A DNA stretch of 7,557 bases, from contig SFNY01000079.1 in NCBI GenBank assembly GCA_004554085.1, forward strand, positions 1 to 7,557. The letters are read 5' to 3'. Of this stretch, positions 1 to 5,423 are shown piece after piece. Position 1 is the first letter of the stretch. Each line of letters begins with the position of its first letter. Below the pieces are notes generated by a model. The model searched no databases. It had not been told where the DNA came from and worked only from the letters and a program-made list of their open reading frames with translations. A program made the translations under genes and the position numbers. The DNA comes from Clostridiales bacterium (GTDB lineage Bacteria > Bacillota > Clostridia > Christensenellales > Aristaeellaceae).

Positions 1-1
1 C

Positions 2-961
2 ATCCTGCCCTTCATCCTGGGCACCTTCGTCTACTCCCTGATCAAGAAGCAGCCCTTCGGCAAGTTCATCAACTTCGCCATGTTCTCCACGGCGCTGGCA
101 CCGCTGATCAGCGAGGTGCTGTTCCGCTATCCGGGCACCGAGGTTCACAATGTGACGGCGCTGGGCGTGCTGCTGGCCGTTGTCATCGGCGTGGTCGTGG
201 GCGTGAGCATGCCCGCGCTCTGCGCTCAGTCCCAGGCCTTCCACAAGGGCTACGACCTGTACAATGCGGGTCCGGCGGCGGGCTTCCTGTGTGTGCTGAT
301 CTATGCGATCATGTACAAGACGCTGGGCATTGAGGCTCCGGCCATCGCCGCCACTCTGGGCGAGGGCAACCGCCTCTTCTGCAACGTGTTCGCCATCACC
401 TGCCTGGTGCTGTGCCTGATCTTCGGCTGCATCCTCAACGGCGGATTCAAGGGCTACAAGGACCTGTTCCTCGATAGCGGCTACAAGGCGGACTTCGTCA
501 GCAAGTACGGCGTTGGCCCCACGGTGATCAACATGGCGGTGTACGGCCTGTTCATCGTGGCCTACTACAACCTGATCGGCTCGAAGTTCACCGGCGCAAC
601 CTTCGGCGCGATCTGGTGCATGCTGGCGTTCTGCGCGGGCGGCGCAACGCCGCTGAACGTGCTGCCCATCATGATCGGCTACTTCATCGGCTCCCTGTTC
701 GGCGTGAGCGCGATCAATGCCCAGGGCATCATCGTCGGCCTGTGCTACGCCAGCGGCCTCGCACCGGTGAGCGGCCAGTACGGCCCCATCGCGGGTGTCG
801 TCGCGGGCCTGCTGCACTACTGCCTGGTTACCAGCGTTCCGGCGATGCACGGTGGCTTCAACCTCTACAACGGCGGCTTCACCTGCGGCATCATCGCCTT
901 CGTGCTGGTGCCGATCCTTGGAATCTTCTTCAAGAGCAAGGATGAGAAGCTGGCAAAGTAA
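2..961 (+). CDS. Polytopic membrane protein, DUF1576-like (5' end outside the window)
   Basis: The frame is open from base 2 and ends at TAA 959-961, so the true start lies upstream. The ATG at 80 is internal, because residues before it continue the same hydrophobic pattern. About 319 residues are visible, mostly long hydrophobic stretches separated by short loops, so this is an integral membrane protein with many helices. A motif occurs twice: HKGYDLYNAGPAAG (242-283) and MHGGFNLYNGGFTCG (845-889), each followed by a hydrophobic helix, which implies an internal duplication. The HxGxxLYNxG motif and duplicated layout match my memory of DUF1576, an uncharacterised family of Bacillota membrane proteins. 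No substrate or reaction is known to me. It is the last gene before a hairpin terminator, so it closes a transcription unit that starts outside the window. The membrane assignment is sure; the family name is moderately sure; the function is unknown. Confidence 0.75.
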   Translation: MLPFILGTFVYSLIKKQPFGKFINFAMFSTALAPLISEVLFRYPGTEVHNVTALGVLLAVVIGVVVGVSMPALCAQSQAFHKGYDLYNAGPAAGFLCVLIYAIMYKTLGIEAPAIAATLGEGNRLFCNVFAITCLVLCLIFGCILNGGFKGYKDLFLDSGYKADFVSKYGVGPTVINMAVYGLFIVAYYNLIGSKFTGATFGAIWCMLAFCAGGATPLNVLPIMIGYFIGSLFGVSAINAQGIIVGLCYASGLAPVSGQYGPIAGVVAGLLHYCLVTSVPAMHGGFNLYNGGFTCGIIAFVLVPILGIFFKSKDEKLAK

Positions 962-973
962 AATCAGCATAAC

Positions 974-1008
974 GGGGTCGGCATTGCGCCGGCCCCTTCC
1001 ACATTTTT
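974..1008 (+). terminator. Hairpin terminator after the DUF1576-like gene
   Basis: A 9-bp stem, ggggtcggc (974-982) with gccggcccc (988-996), contains one G-T wobble and encloses a 5-nt loop. It begins 12 nt after the stop codon. A run of five T follows at 1004-1008, but seven other bases intervene, so this is a plausible but not ideal intrinsic terminator. Confidence 0.65.
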
Positions 1009-1036
1009 GACATAAATTTACCTGATGCGATAGAAA
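1007..1036 (+). promoter_or_regulatory. Candidate sigma70-type promoter for the CLC gene
   Basis: A perfect TTGACA -35 box (1007-1012) is followed after 18 bp by TAGAAA (1031-1036, 4 of 6 to TATAAT). The stretch is conspicuously AT-rich between two GC-rich genes. The -35 box overlaps the T-run of the preceding terminator, so termination and new initiation are packed together. The leader would be about 45 nt. I looked for a fluoride riboswitch here and saw none. Confidence 0.55.
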
Positions 1037-1076
1037 ATACAATTTCACCTGACTAAAATAGTACCGGATTTGGGAA

Positions 1077-1083
1077 GAGGTGG
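1077..1083 (+). promoter_or_regulatory. Ribosome binding site that sets the CLC start at ATG 1089
   Basis: GAGGTGG at 1077-1083 stands 5 nt before ATG 1089. An in-frame GTG at 1080 lies inside this Shine-Dalgarno sequence and has no site of its own at proper distance, so ATG 1089 is the better start. Confidence 0.75.
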
Positions 1084-1088
1084 AATTG

Positions 1089-2348
1089 ATGAAACTGCAA
1101 TTTGAGAATGCCTGGCACTTTCTGTACGCCTTCCTGCGCTGGTCGCTGCTGGCGATCCTGGTGGGCGCGGTGTGCGGACTGGTGGGGACGGCCTTCCACG
1201 TCTGCGTGAACTTTGCGACGAAGTGGCGCGGGGCGCTTCCGTGGCTTTTGTACCTGCTGCCGCTGGGCGGCGTGGTCATCGTGTGGCTGTATCACCGGCT
1301 GGGACAGTCCAGCTCGCTGGGCACGGATAAGCTGTTTACCTCCATCCAGGACCGAACCGCCGTTCCGGTGGCGATGGCCCCGCTGATCTTCGTGGCGACC
1401 TTCCTCACGCACCTGCTGGGCGGCTCCGCGGGCCGCGAGGGCGCGGCGCTTCAGCTGGGCGGAAGCCTGGGCAGCGACATTGGCCGTCTGCTGAAGCTGA
1501 ACGAGGACGACCGGCGGACGCTGACGATGGTGGGCATGGGCGCGCTGTTTGCCGCGCTGTTCGGAACGCCGCTGACAGCCACGCTGTTCGTGATGGAGGT
1601 TCTGTGCATGGGCCACATGGTGTACTCCAGCTTCGTGCCCTGCATCGTTGCCAGTCTGACGGCCTTCGGCGTGTCGCTGCTGCTGCATATGGAGCCGGAG
1701 GGCTACACGCTGGCGGTGGTTCCCGCGCTGAACTGGCTCAGCGCCCTTCAGGTGACGGGACTGGCCGCGCTGTGCGCCGCGCTCAGCGTTATCTTCTGCG
1801 CGGTGATGCACATCTCGGGCCACAGCTTCAAAAAGTGGATGAAGAATCCCTACGTGCGCGCCATTGCGGGCGGCGCAGCGATCATCGCGCTGACGCTGCT
1901 GGTGGGCACGCGGGACTACAACGGTGCGGGCGCACAGGTGATCGAGCGCGCCATTGCGGGGGAGGCGAGGCCGCAGGACTTCATCCTGAAGCTGATCTTT
2001 ACCGCCATCACGCTGGGCTGTGGCTACAAGGGCGGCGAGATCGTGCCCACGTTCTTCGTCGGCGCGACCTTCGGCTGCGTGGTGGGGCCGCTGCTGGGGA
2101 TGGACCCGGGCTTTGCCGCCGCCATCGCGCTGGTGGCTACCTTCTGCGGCAACACCAACTGCCCCGTGGCCTCCGTGTTCCTGGGCATCGAGTTGTTCGG
2201 CGGGCAGGCTGTGCCGCTGTTCGCCCTCGCCTGCGCCGTGAGCTACATGCTCTCCGGATACAGCAGCCTGTATCACAATCAGCTCATCCCGGAGAAGGAG
2301 CTGAAGTTCGGCGACATGGTGACGCCGGAGAAGGATTCCATGCATTGA
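1089..2348 (+). CDS. CLC-family anion channel/antiporter, CLC-F (fluoride)-like
   Basis: A 419-residue integral membrane protein of the CLC superfamily, without the C-terminal CBS domains some CLCs carry. Visible motifs: GGSAGREGAALQLG around residues 111-124, whose Glu117 (codon 1437-1439) is the gating/proton glutamate of CLC exchangers; GTPLTATLFVMEV around 159-171, the helix that follows; GGEIVPTFFVGA, equivalent to the GxFxP anion-site motif; and SGYSSLYHNQ near the C-terminus. The usual GREGP is GREGA here and the N-terminal GSGIP motif is not recognisable. Together with the short length and the KGGE-x-x-P motif, this resembles the CLC-F branch, which exports fluoride by exchange with protons in the inner membrane; GREGT is the form I recall for that branch. 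Chloride or another anion remains possible. It has its own promoter and probably shares an mRNA with the small broken gene downstream. The CLC fold is very sure; the fluoride role is an inference. Confidence 0.9.
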   Translation: MKLQFENAWHFLYAFLRWSLLAILVGAVCGLVGTAFHVCVNFATKWRGALPWLLYLLPLGGVVIVWLYHRLGQSSSLGTDKLFTSIQDRTAVPVAMAPLIFVATFLTHLLGGSAGREGAALQLGGSLGSDIGRLLKLNEDDRRTLTMVGMGALFAALFGTPLTATLFVMEVLCMGHMVYSSFVPCIVASLTAFGVSLLLHMEPEGYTLAVVPALNWLSALQVTGLAALCAALSVIFCAVMHISGHSFKKWMKNPYVRAIAGGAAIIALTLLVGTRDYNGAGAQVIERAIAGEARPQDFILKLIFTAITLGCGYKGGEIVPTFFVGATFGCVVGPLLGMDPGFAAAIALVATFCGNTNCPVASVFLGIELFGGQAVPLFALACAVSYMLSGYSSLYHNQLIPEKELKFGDMVTPEKDSMH

Positions 2349-2438
2349 TCGCATTCGGGCAAGCCCTGCGGGCCGGACGGAACGATGGGAGGGACGAAGG
2401 GTGAACGCATAGTTTTTCGGGCTTGCCCTGATTGCGAT
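2348..2438 (+). repeat. Imperfect inverted repeat bracketing the start of the small gene
   Basis: The left arm 2348-2366 (atcgcattcgggcaagccc) is complementary to 2419-2438, with a perfect 10-bp core (gggcaagccc with gggcttgccc), one mismatch and one bulged base further out. The 52-nt space between arms holds the Shine-Dalgarno site, the GTG start and the amber codon of the next gene. In RNA it would form a long stem with the translation start in its loop. The left arm starts on the last base of the CLC stop codon. A regulatory role is inference. Confidence 0.55.
2388..2393 (+). promoter_or_regulatory. Strong ribosome binding site before the amber-interrupted gene
   Basis: GGAGGG at 2388-2393 lies 7 nt before GTG 2401, close to ideal spacing. 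It marks GTG 2401 as the intended start even though the frame meets TAG three codons later. Confidence 0.7.
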
Positions 2439-2739
2439 ACTGGGCGGGATCATCGCCGCGCTGGAATGCGGCGATCATCGGAAATCGAGGCAACAGCGGA
2501 AACTGCGCAGTTGCGGTGCAAGCGCCGTGGGCCGCATGCGCGCGGTGGAGCGCGTGTGGGGAATCAGACCGCCCAGATTCGAGTTGCGCGCGGAATTTGA
2601 ATATGCGGGCCGGACATACTACACCGTGGAGACCTATGATTTCCGGCCGGACGTTCGCGAAAACGATCCGGTTGAAATCCGCTTTGACCCGGATGATCCT
2701 GAAGAAAACATCATCATGATCGACGGCCATGGGCTGTGA
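2401..2739 (+). pseudogene. Small single-pass membrane protein (DUF3592-like), interrupted by TAG at codon 4
   Basis: Read from GTG 2401 the frame is GTG AAC GCA TAG, then stays open to TGA 2737-2739, for a would-be product of 112 residues. Just after the TAG comes a hydrophobic segment (FFGLALIAILGGIIAAL), then a basic stretch (DHRKSRQQRKLR), then a soluble part with FEYAGRTYYTVETYDF and ending DPVEIRFDPDDPEENIIM. The last pattern, a tyrosine-rich beta segment followed by a 'V.I.FDPDDPEE' element, resembles DUF3592-type small membrane proteins; this is family resemblance only. The intact reading on both sides of the TAG and the strong ribosome binding site argue that the gene was whole recently, for example with TGG or CAG at codon 4. 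Alternatives are a sequencing error, amber readthrough, or a truncated product from the in-frame GTG 2527 or ATG 2536, which have no good ribosome binding site and would lose the membrane segment. It sits 52 nt after the CLC gene. Confidence 0.6.
2449..2478 (+). repeat. Hairpin inside the 5' part of the small gene
   Basis: atcatcgccgc (2449-2459) can pair with gcggcgatcat (2468-2478) across an 8-nt loop, with a single C-C mismatch and an 8-bp perfect core. It follows immediately after the right arm of the larger inverted repeat, so the first 80 nt of the small gene's message would be heavily folded. It has no T-run and does not look like a terminator. Confidence 0.45.
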
Positions 2740-2747
2740 TCATGAAG

Positions 2748-2782
2748 AAACCCCGGCGACCGGTTGCGGTCGTCGGGGTTTT
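2748..2782. terminator. Strong hairpin terminator, probably bidirectional
   Basis: aaaccccggcgacc (2748-2761) pairs with ggtcgtcggggttt (2768-2781) in a 14-bp stem with one G-T wobble and a 6-nt loop. On the plus strand the stem ends in TTTT then CTGTGTCT; on the minus strand it ends in TTTCTTC. It lies 8 nt after the stop of the small plus-strand gene and 16 nt past the stop of the convergent ROK gene (TAA at 2800-2798), so one structure can serve both transcripts. Confidence 0.85.
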
Positions 2783-2797
2783 CTGTGTCTATTGGGT

Positions 2798-4174
2798 TTA
2801 TTCCGGAAGACTGGCTGCGGCGATGGACTGGCCCACGCGGCGGCTGGATTCGTCGGGGATGTTCAGCTGAATCCTCGCGGCCAGATCGGGGAACTCGCCC
2901 TGGAGCACCTCGCGGGCGCGGTTCAGCAGGATCACGCCGCCCTCGCCGCTGGTGACGCGGCCCATGATGAGCACGTGGTTGATCTCGTAGAAGCGGGCGT
3001 AGAAGGCCAGGGTGTAGCCGAAGTAGCTGCCGATGCTCTCGTAGATCTTCGCGGCGCGGGGATCGCCCTGCTCCATCAGCTTCTGCACGGCGCTGAGCTT
3101 CTCGGCGGGGGTGAGGCTCTCGTCCAGATCGATGCCGGCGGCGGGGGCCAGCTTGATCACGCCGTCCTGGGAGAAGTACTTCACGCCGCAGCCGTAGTCG
3201 CCGCTCCACTCGTCCACGGCGGCATCGCGGTTGAAGTCCACCGGCACGAAGGCCAGCTCGTTCAGCCAGCCGGTGATGTTGCCGTTGGGGTCGACGTAGC
3301 CGCCGGCCTCGCTGGTGCCCATGGCGATGCCCAGGATGCCGTTCTCGTTGAGATCCATGGCGCCGGCCAGCGCGGTCACGTCGCCATCGTTGGCGACCTC
3401 GATGGGCACGTTCTCGCCCAGCGCCTTTGCGGCGGTGAGGTAGATGTCCTTCACGCGGCTGTGGAAGTCCTCCTCGGAGACCTTGATGAACAGCGCGGCG
3501 ACCTTGATGCGGTTGTCGATGGTCACGCCCGCGGTGCTCACGCCGATGCCGTCTACCCGGGGCATCTTGGAGGCGGCGGTGCGGAAGGAATCCAGAATGC
3601 CGTCCAGGTGGTACTGGGGGTCGGACTGGGTCTTGGGATGCCAGACAACCTCCTCGGAGTAGACGGTTTCGCCGTCGATGACCGCGCTGACCTTGCGGTC
3701 GCTTCCGCCCGCGTCGAAGCCGATGCGGCAGCCGTTCAGATGGCGGCCCACGGCCTTGGCGCTGTGCTTGGTGGCGGGCATGTCATCGGGGTTCTCCCAG
3801 TAGGCGACCTCAAACTCGCGCTCGTACACGCGGTCGCCCATGAACCACACGTCGAACTTGCGCAGACCCTCGCGGGTGTAGGCCGCGCGCAGGTACTCGT
3901 ACACCGGACGGGAGCCGCTGACGTGGATCTTCCAGCCGCCGAACACCCACAGCAGGGTCTTGATGTAGCGCTCCACGATGGCGAAGTTGGTTTCGTCATT
4001 CAGGCCATCCTGGAGAATGTCGAAGTCGAAGCGCTCGCAGTAGCCCTTGTGGCGCTCCAGTGCGATGCTCAGTCTCTGGTGGGCGCTATTGCGCATGCGC
4101 TCCTCGTAGTCGCGGAGCACCAGCTCCATGGGCTGGAAATCCGGATCCAGCAGGGCAGGATATTTCAGCTTCAT
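2798..4174 (-). CDS. Atypical ROK-family sugar kinase-like protein with N-terminal extension
   Basis: A 458-residue protein. Residues about 150-458 show the ROK (ASKHA-fold) order: GFDAGGSDRK (152-161, phosphate-1 loop), GIGVSTAGVTIDNRI (209-223), VANDGDVTALAGA (260-272, with Asp263 at the catalytic-base position), GIAMGTSEAGGYVD (281-294, phosphate-2 loop) and VLIMGRVTSGEGG (401-413, adenosine loop). ROK kinases normally carry E-x-G-H and a CxCGxxGC zinc site. Here the first reads NELAF (305-309), keeping Glu306 but with Phe for His, and the second is reduced to YGCG (327-330). Residues 1-148 form an extra domain I do not recognise; it is longer than the winged-helix of ROK repressors and shows no evident helix-turn-helix. 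The protein is 12 nt downstream of nagA and is probably translationally coupled to it, so an amino-sugar kinase, or a sensor derived from one, is the best guess. Start: ATG 4174 with GGAGGG 4-5 nt upstream. ROK membership is secure; kinase activity and substrate are not. Confidence 0.85.
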   Translation of the reverse strand: MKLKYPALLDPDFQPMELVLRDYEERMRNSAHQRLSIALERHKGYCERFDFDILQDGLNDETNFAIVERYIKTLLWVFGGWKIHVSGSRPVYEYLRAAYTREGLRKFDVWFMGDRVYEREFEVAYWENPDDMPATKHSAKAVGRHLNGCRIGFDAGGSDRKVSAVIDGETVYSEEVVWHPKTQSDPQYHLDGILDSFRTAASKMPRVDGIGVSTAGVTIDNRIKVAALFIKVSEEDFHSRVKDIYLTAAKALGENVPIEVANDGDVTALAGAMDLNENGILGIAMGTSEAGGYVDPNGNITGWLNELAFVPVDFNRDAAVDEWSGDYGCGVKYFSQDGVIKLAPAAGIDLDESLTPAEKLSAVQKLMEQGDPRAAKIYESIGSYFGYTLAFYARFYEINHVLIMGRVTSGEGGVILLNRAREVLQGEFPDLAARIQLNIPDESSRRVGQSIAAASLPE

Positions 4175-4178
4175 ATGT

Positions 4179-4184
4179 CCCTCC
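4179..4184 (-). promoter_or_regulatory. Ribosome binding site of the ROK gene
   Basis: The minus strand reads GGAGGG here, 4 nt before ATG 4174 and only two bases after the nagA stop (TAA at 4189-4187). Ribosomes ending nagA would cover it, which favours coupled translation of the pair. Confidence 0.75.
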
Positions 4185-4186
4185 GT

Positions 4187-5329
4187 TTATGCGGTGTAGA
4201 CGCTGCGGCCGCCGACGATGGTGCGCAGCACGTCGAAGTTCTCGTTCACGATGGCGATGTCCGCGTCCTTGCCGGTCTCAAGAGACCCCTTGCAGCCGTC
4301 CACGCCGATGCGCTTTGCCGGGTTCAGGCTGGCGGCGTTGACCGCCTCCCACACGGGCAGGTCGGTGTAGTCCATCAGGTTGCGAACCGCGCGGTTCAGC
4401 TTGAGCACGCTGCCGGCGATGGTGCCGTCGGCCAGGCGGCACTCGATGCCCTTGACGAAGATCGGCTGGCCGCCCAGGCTGTACTCGCCATCCTCCAGAC
4501 CGCCCGCGCGGGTGCAGTCGGTGATGAGCACCAGCTTGTCGCCCTTCATGCGGGTGACGAGGGGATAGAGGTGGGCGTTGACGTGGAAGGTGTCGGCGAT
4601 GAGCTCCACGCTGACGCGGTCGTCGGTCAGTGCCGCGCCCACCACGCCGGGATCGCGGTGCATCAGCGGGGTCTGGGCGTTGAACAGGTGGGTGACGTGG
4701 CCCACGCCCGCGTCGATGGCCTCCTCGGCCTGGGCGTAGGTGGCGGCGGTGTGGCCCATGGAAATCAGGGTCTTGCCCGCCATCTCACGGATGCAGTCCA
4801 GATTGCCGGGCATCTCCGGGGCGATGGTGAACACGCGGATGATGTCCAGATACTCCTGCAGGAAGGCCGCGTCGCCGGGGCGGATGTTCGCGCCCGCCTG
4901 CGCGCCCTTCTTGCCGGGGTTGATGAAGGGGCCCTCGGCGTTCACGCCCAGAATCTGCGCGCCCTGCCAGCTGTCCTTCGCGGATTCCTCCACGCCGCGG
5001 CGAATCTGGGCGAAGGCCGCGCGCAGCTCGTCGTAGGAGACGGTCATGGTGGTGGGCAGGAAGCTGGTCACGCCGTTCTTCGCCACGCCTTCCGCCATGA
5101 TGCGGACGCCGTCGAAGGAGCCGTCGGACGCGTCCTCGCCCAGATAGCCGTGGATGTGCATGTCCAGCAGGCCGGGGATCACGTAGTTGCCCTGTGCGTC
5201 GATGCGCTCGGCCTCCGCGGGAATCTCAGCTTCGGAGACCAGGCTCAGAATCTTCTGATCGTACAGCAGCGCCGCATGCTCCTCCAGGCGGTCCGGCAGC
5301 ACGATTCTTCCGTTTACGATTGCGTACAT
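4187..5329 (-). CDS. nagA: N-acetylglucosamine-6-phosphate deacetylase
   Basis: A 380-residue cytoplasmic amidohydrolase that splits GlcNAc-6-phosphate into glucosamine-6-phosphate and acetate, a step in amino-sugar use and cell-wall recycling. Family landmarks are all present: GLLDMHIHG with His58 and His60, NAEGPFI with metal ligand Glu132, SMGHTAAT with His193, THLFNAQTPLMHRDPG with His214, and LITDCTRAGG with the catalytic Asp271. The family's usual THLFNAM has Gln in place of Met here. The C-terminal part (ASLNPAKRIGVDGCKGSLETGKDADI) is the standard amidohydrolase end. Length is normal. I chose ATG 5329 because GAGGTG stands 7 nt upstream; the further ATG at 5344 has no such site and adds only five atypical residues. 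It is the first gene of a two-gene operon with the ROK protein. No nagB deaminase gene is visible in the window. Confidence 0.96.
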   Translation of the reverse strand: MYAIVNGRIVLPDRLEEHAALLYDQKILSLVSEAEIPAEAERIDAQGNYVIPGLLDMHIHGYLGEDASDGSFDGVRIMAEGVAKNGVTSFLPTTMTVSYDELRAAFAQIRRGVEESAKDSWQGAQILGVNAEGPFINPGKKGAQAGANIRPGDAAFLQEYLDIIRVFTIAPEMPGNLDCIREMAGKTLISMGHTAATYAQAEEAIDAGVGHVTHLFNAQTPLMHRDPGVVGAALTDDRVSVELIADTFHVNAHLYPLVTRMKGDKLVLITDCTRAGGLEDGEYSLGGQPIFVKGIECRLADGTIAGSVLKLNRAVRNLMDYTDLPVWEAVNAASLNPAKRIGVDGCKGSLETGKDADIAIVNENFDVLRTIVGGRSVYTA

Positions 5330-5336
5330 GAATGAA

Positions 5337-5342
5337 CACCTC
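5337..5342 (-). promoter_or_regulatory. Ribosome binding site that sets the nagA start; lies in a small hairpin loop
   Basis: On the minus strand GAGGTG ends 7 nt before ATG 5329 and fixes that start. It is flanked by a perfect 6-bp inverted repeat, aatgaa (5331-5336) and ttcatt (5351-5356), so in the mRNA the site would sit in a 14-nt loop. The stem is short and AU-rich, so its effect may be nil. Confidence 0.6.
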
Positions 5343-5373
5343 ATTTGCGATTCATTTTTGGAGATTATAACTC

Positions 5374-5402
5374 ATTCTAGCACATTCTATTGCAGCTTTC
5401 AA
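5374..5402 (-). promoter_or_regulatory. Sigma70-type promoter of the nagA-ROK operon
   Basis: On the minus strand, TTGAAA (5402-5397) and TAGAAT (5379-5374) are separated by exactly 17 bp, each differing from consensus at one base. The leader would be close to 38 nt. A perfect TATAAT also lies just downstream (5369-5364) but has no convincing -35 at the right distance. The -35 box is about 20 nt after the mutY stop. I see no recognisable NagR/GntR operator. Confidence 0.7.
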
Positions 5403-5423
5403 TGCAGATTGCGTGAAGATGCT

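Noticed and set aside
1009..1076. Fluoride riboswitch before the CLC gene
   Set aside because: The CLC-F-like product made this worth looking for, but I could not find the conserved sequence or its pseudoknot pattern in the AT-rich leader.
1080..1082. GTG as the start of the CLC gene
   Set aside because: It lies within the Shine-Dalgarno sequence that properly serves ATG 1089.
1604..2404. A 266-codon plus-strand frame overlapping the CLC gene
   Set aside because: Out-of-frame overlap with Arg/Gly/Ala-rich composition; the CLC frame has the real motifs.
1053..2453. A 466-codon minus-strand frame opposite the CLC gene
   Set aside because: Composition is rich in His, Arg, Gln and Ala without domains; the plus strand encodes a clear CLC protein. 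It is a codon-bias shadow.
2527..2739. A standalone 70-residue gene starting at GTG 2527
   Set aside because: There is no ribosome binding site before it, and the same frame extends upstream through a membrane helix to a strong site at 2388, so it is better read as the end of the interrupted gene.
2729..5335. An open frame of 868 codons on the plus strand opposite nagA and the ROK gene
   Set aside because: It is antisense to two genes with full sets of family motifs. Its product is a low-complexity Ala/Gly/Val/His/Leu sequence with no recognisable domain, as expected from the complement of GC-biased codons, and it has no suitable ribosome binding site.
5342..5344. Upstream ATG for nagA
   Set aside because: No ribosome binding site before it, while GAGGTG is well placed for ATG 5329.
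5364..5369. Perfect TATAAT as the main nagA -10 box
   Set aside because: At 16-19 bp upstream there is no convincing -35; TTGAAA with TAGAAT at exactly 17 bp is the better pair.
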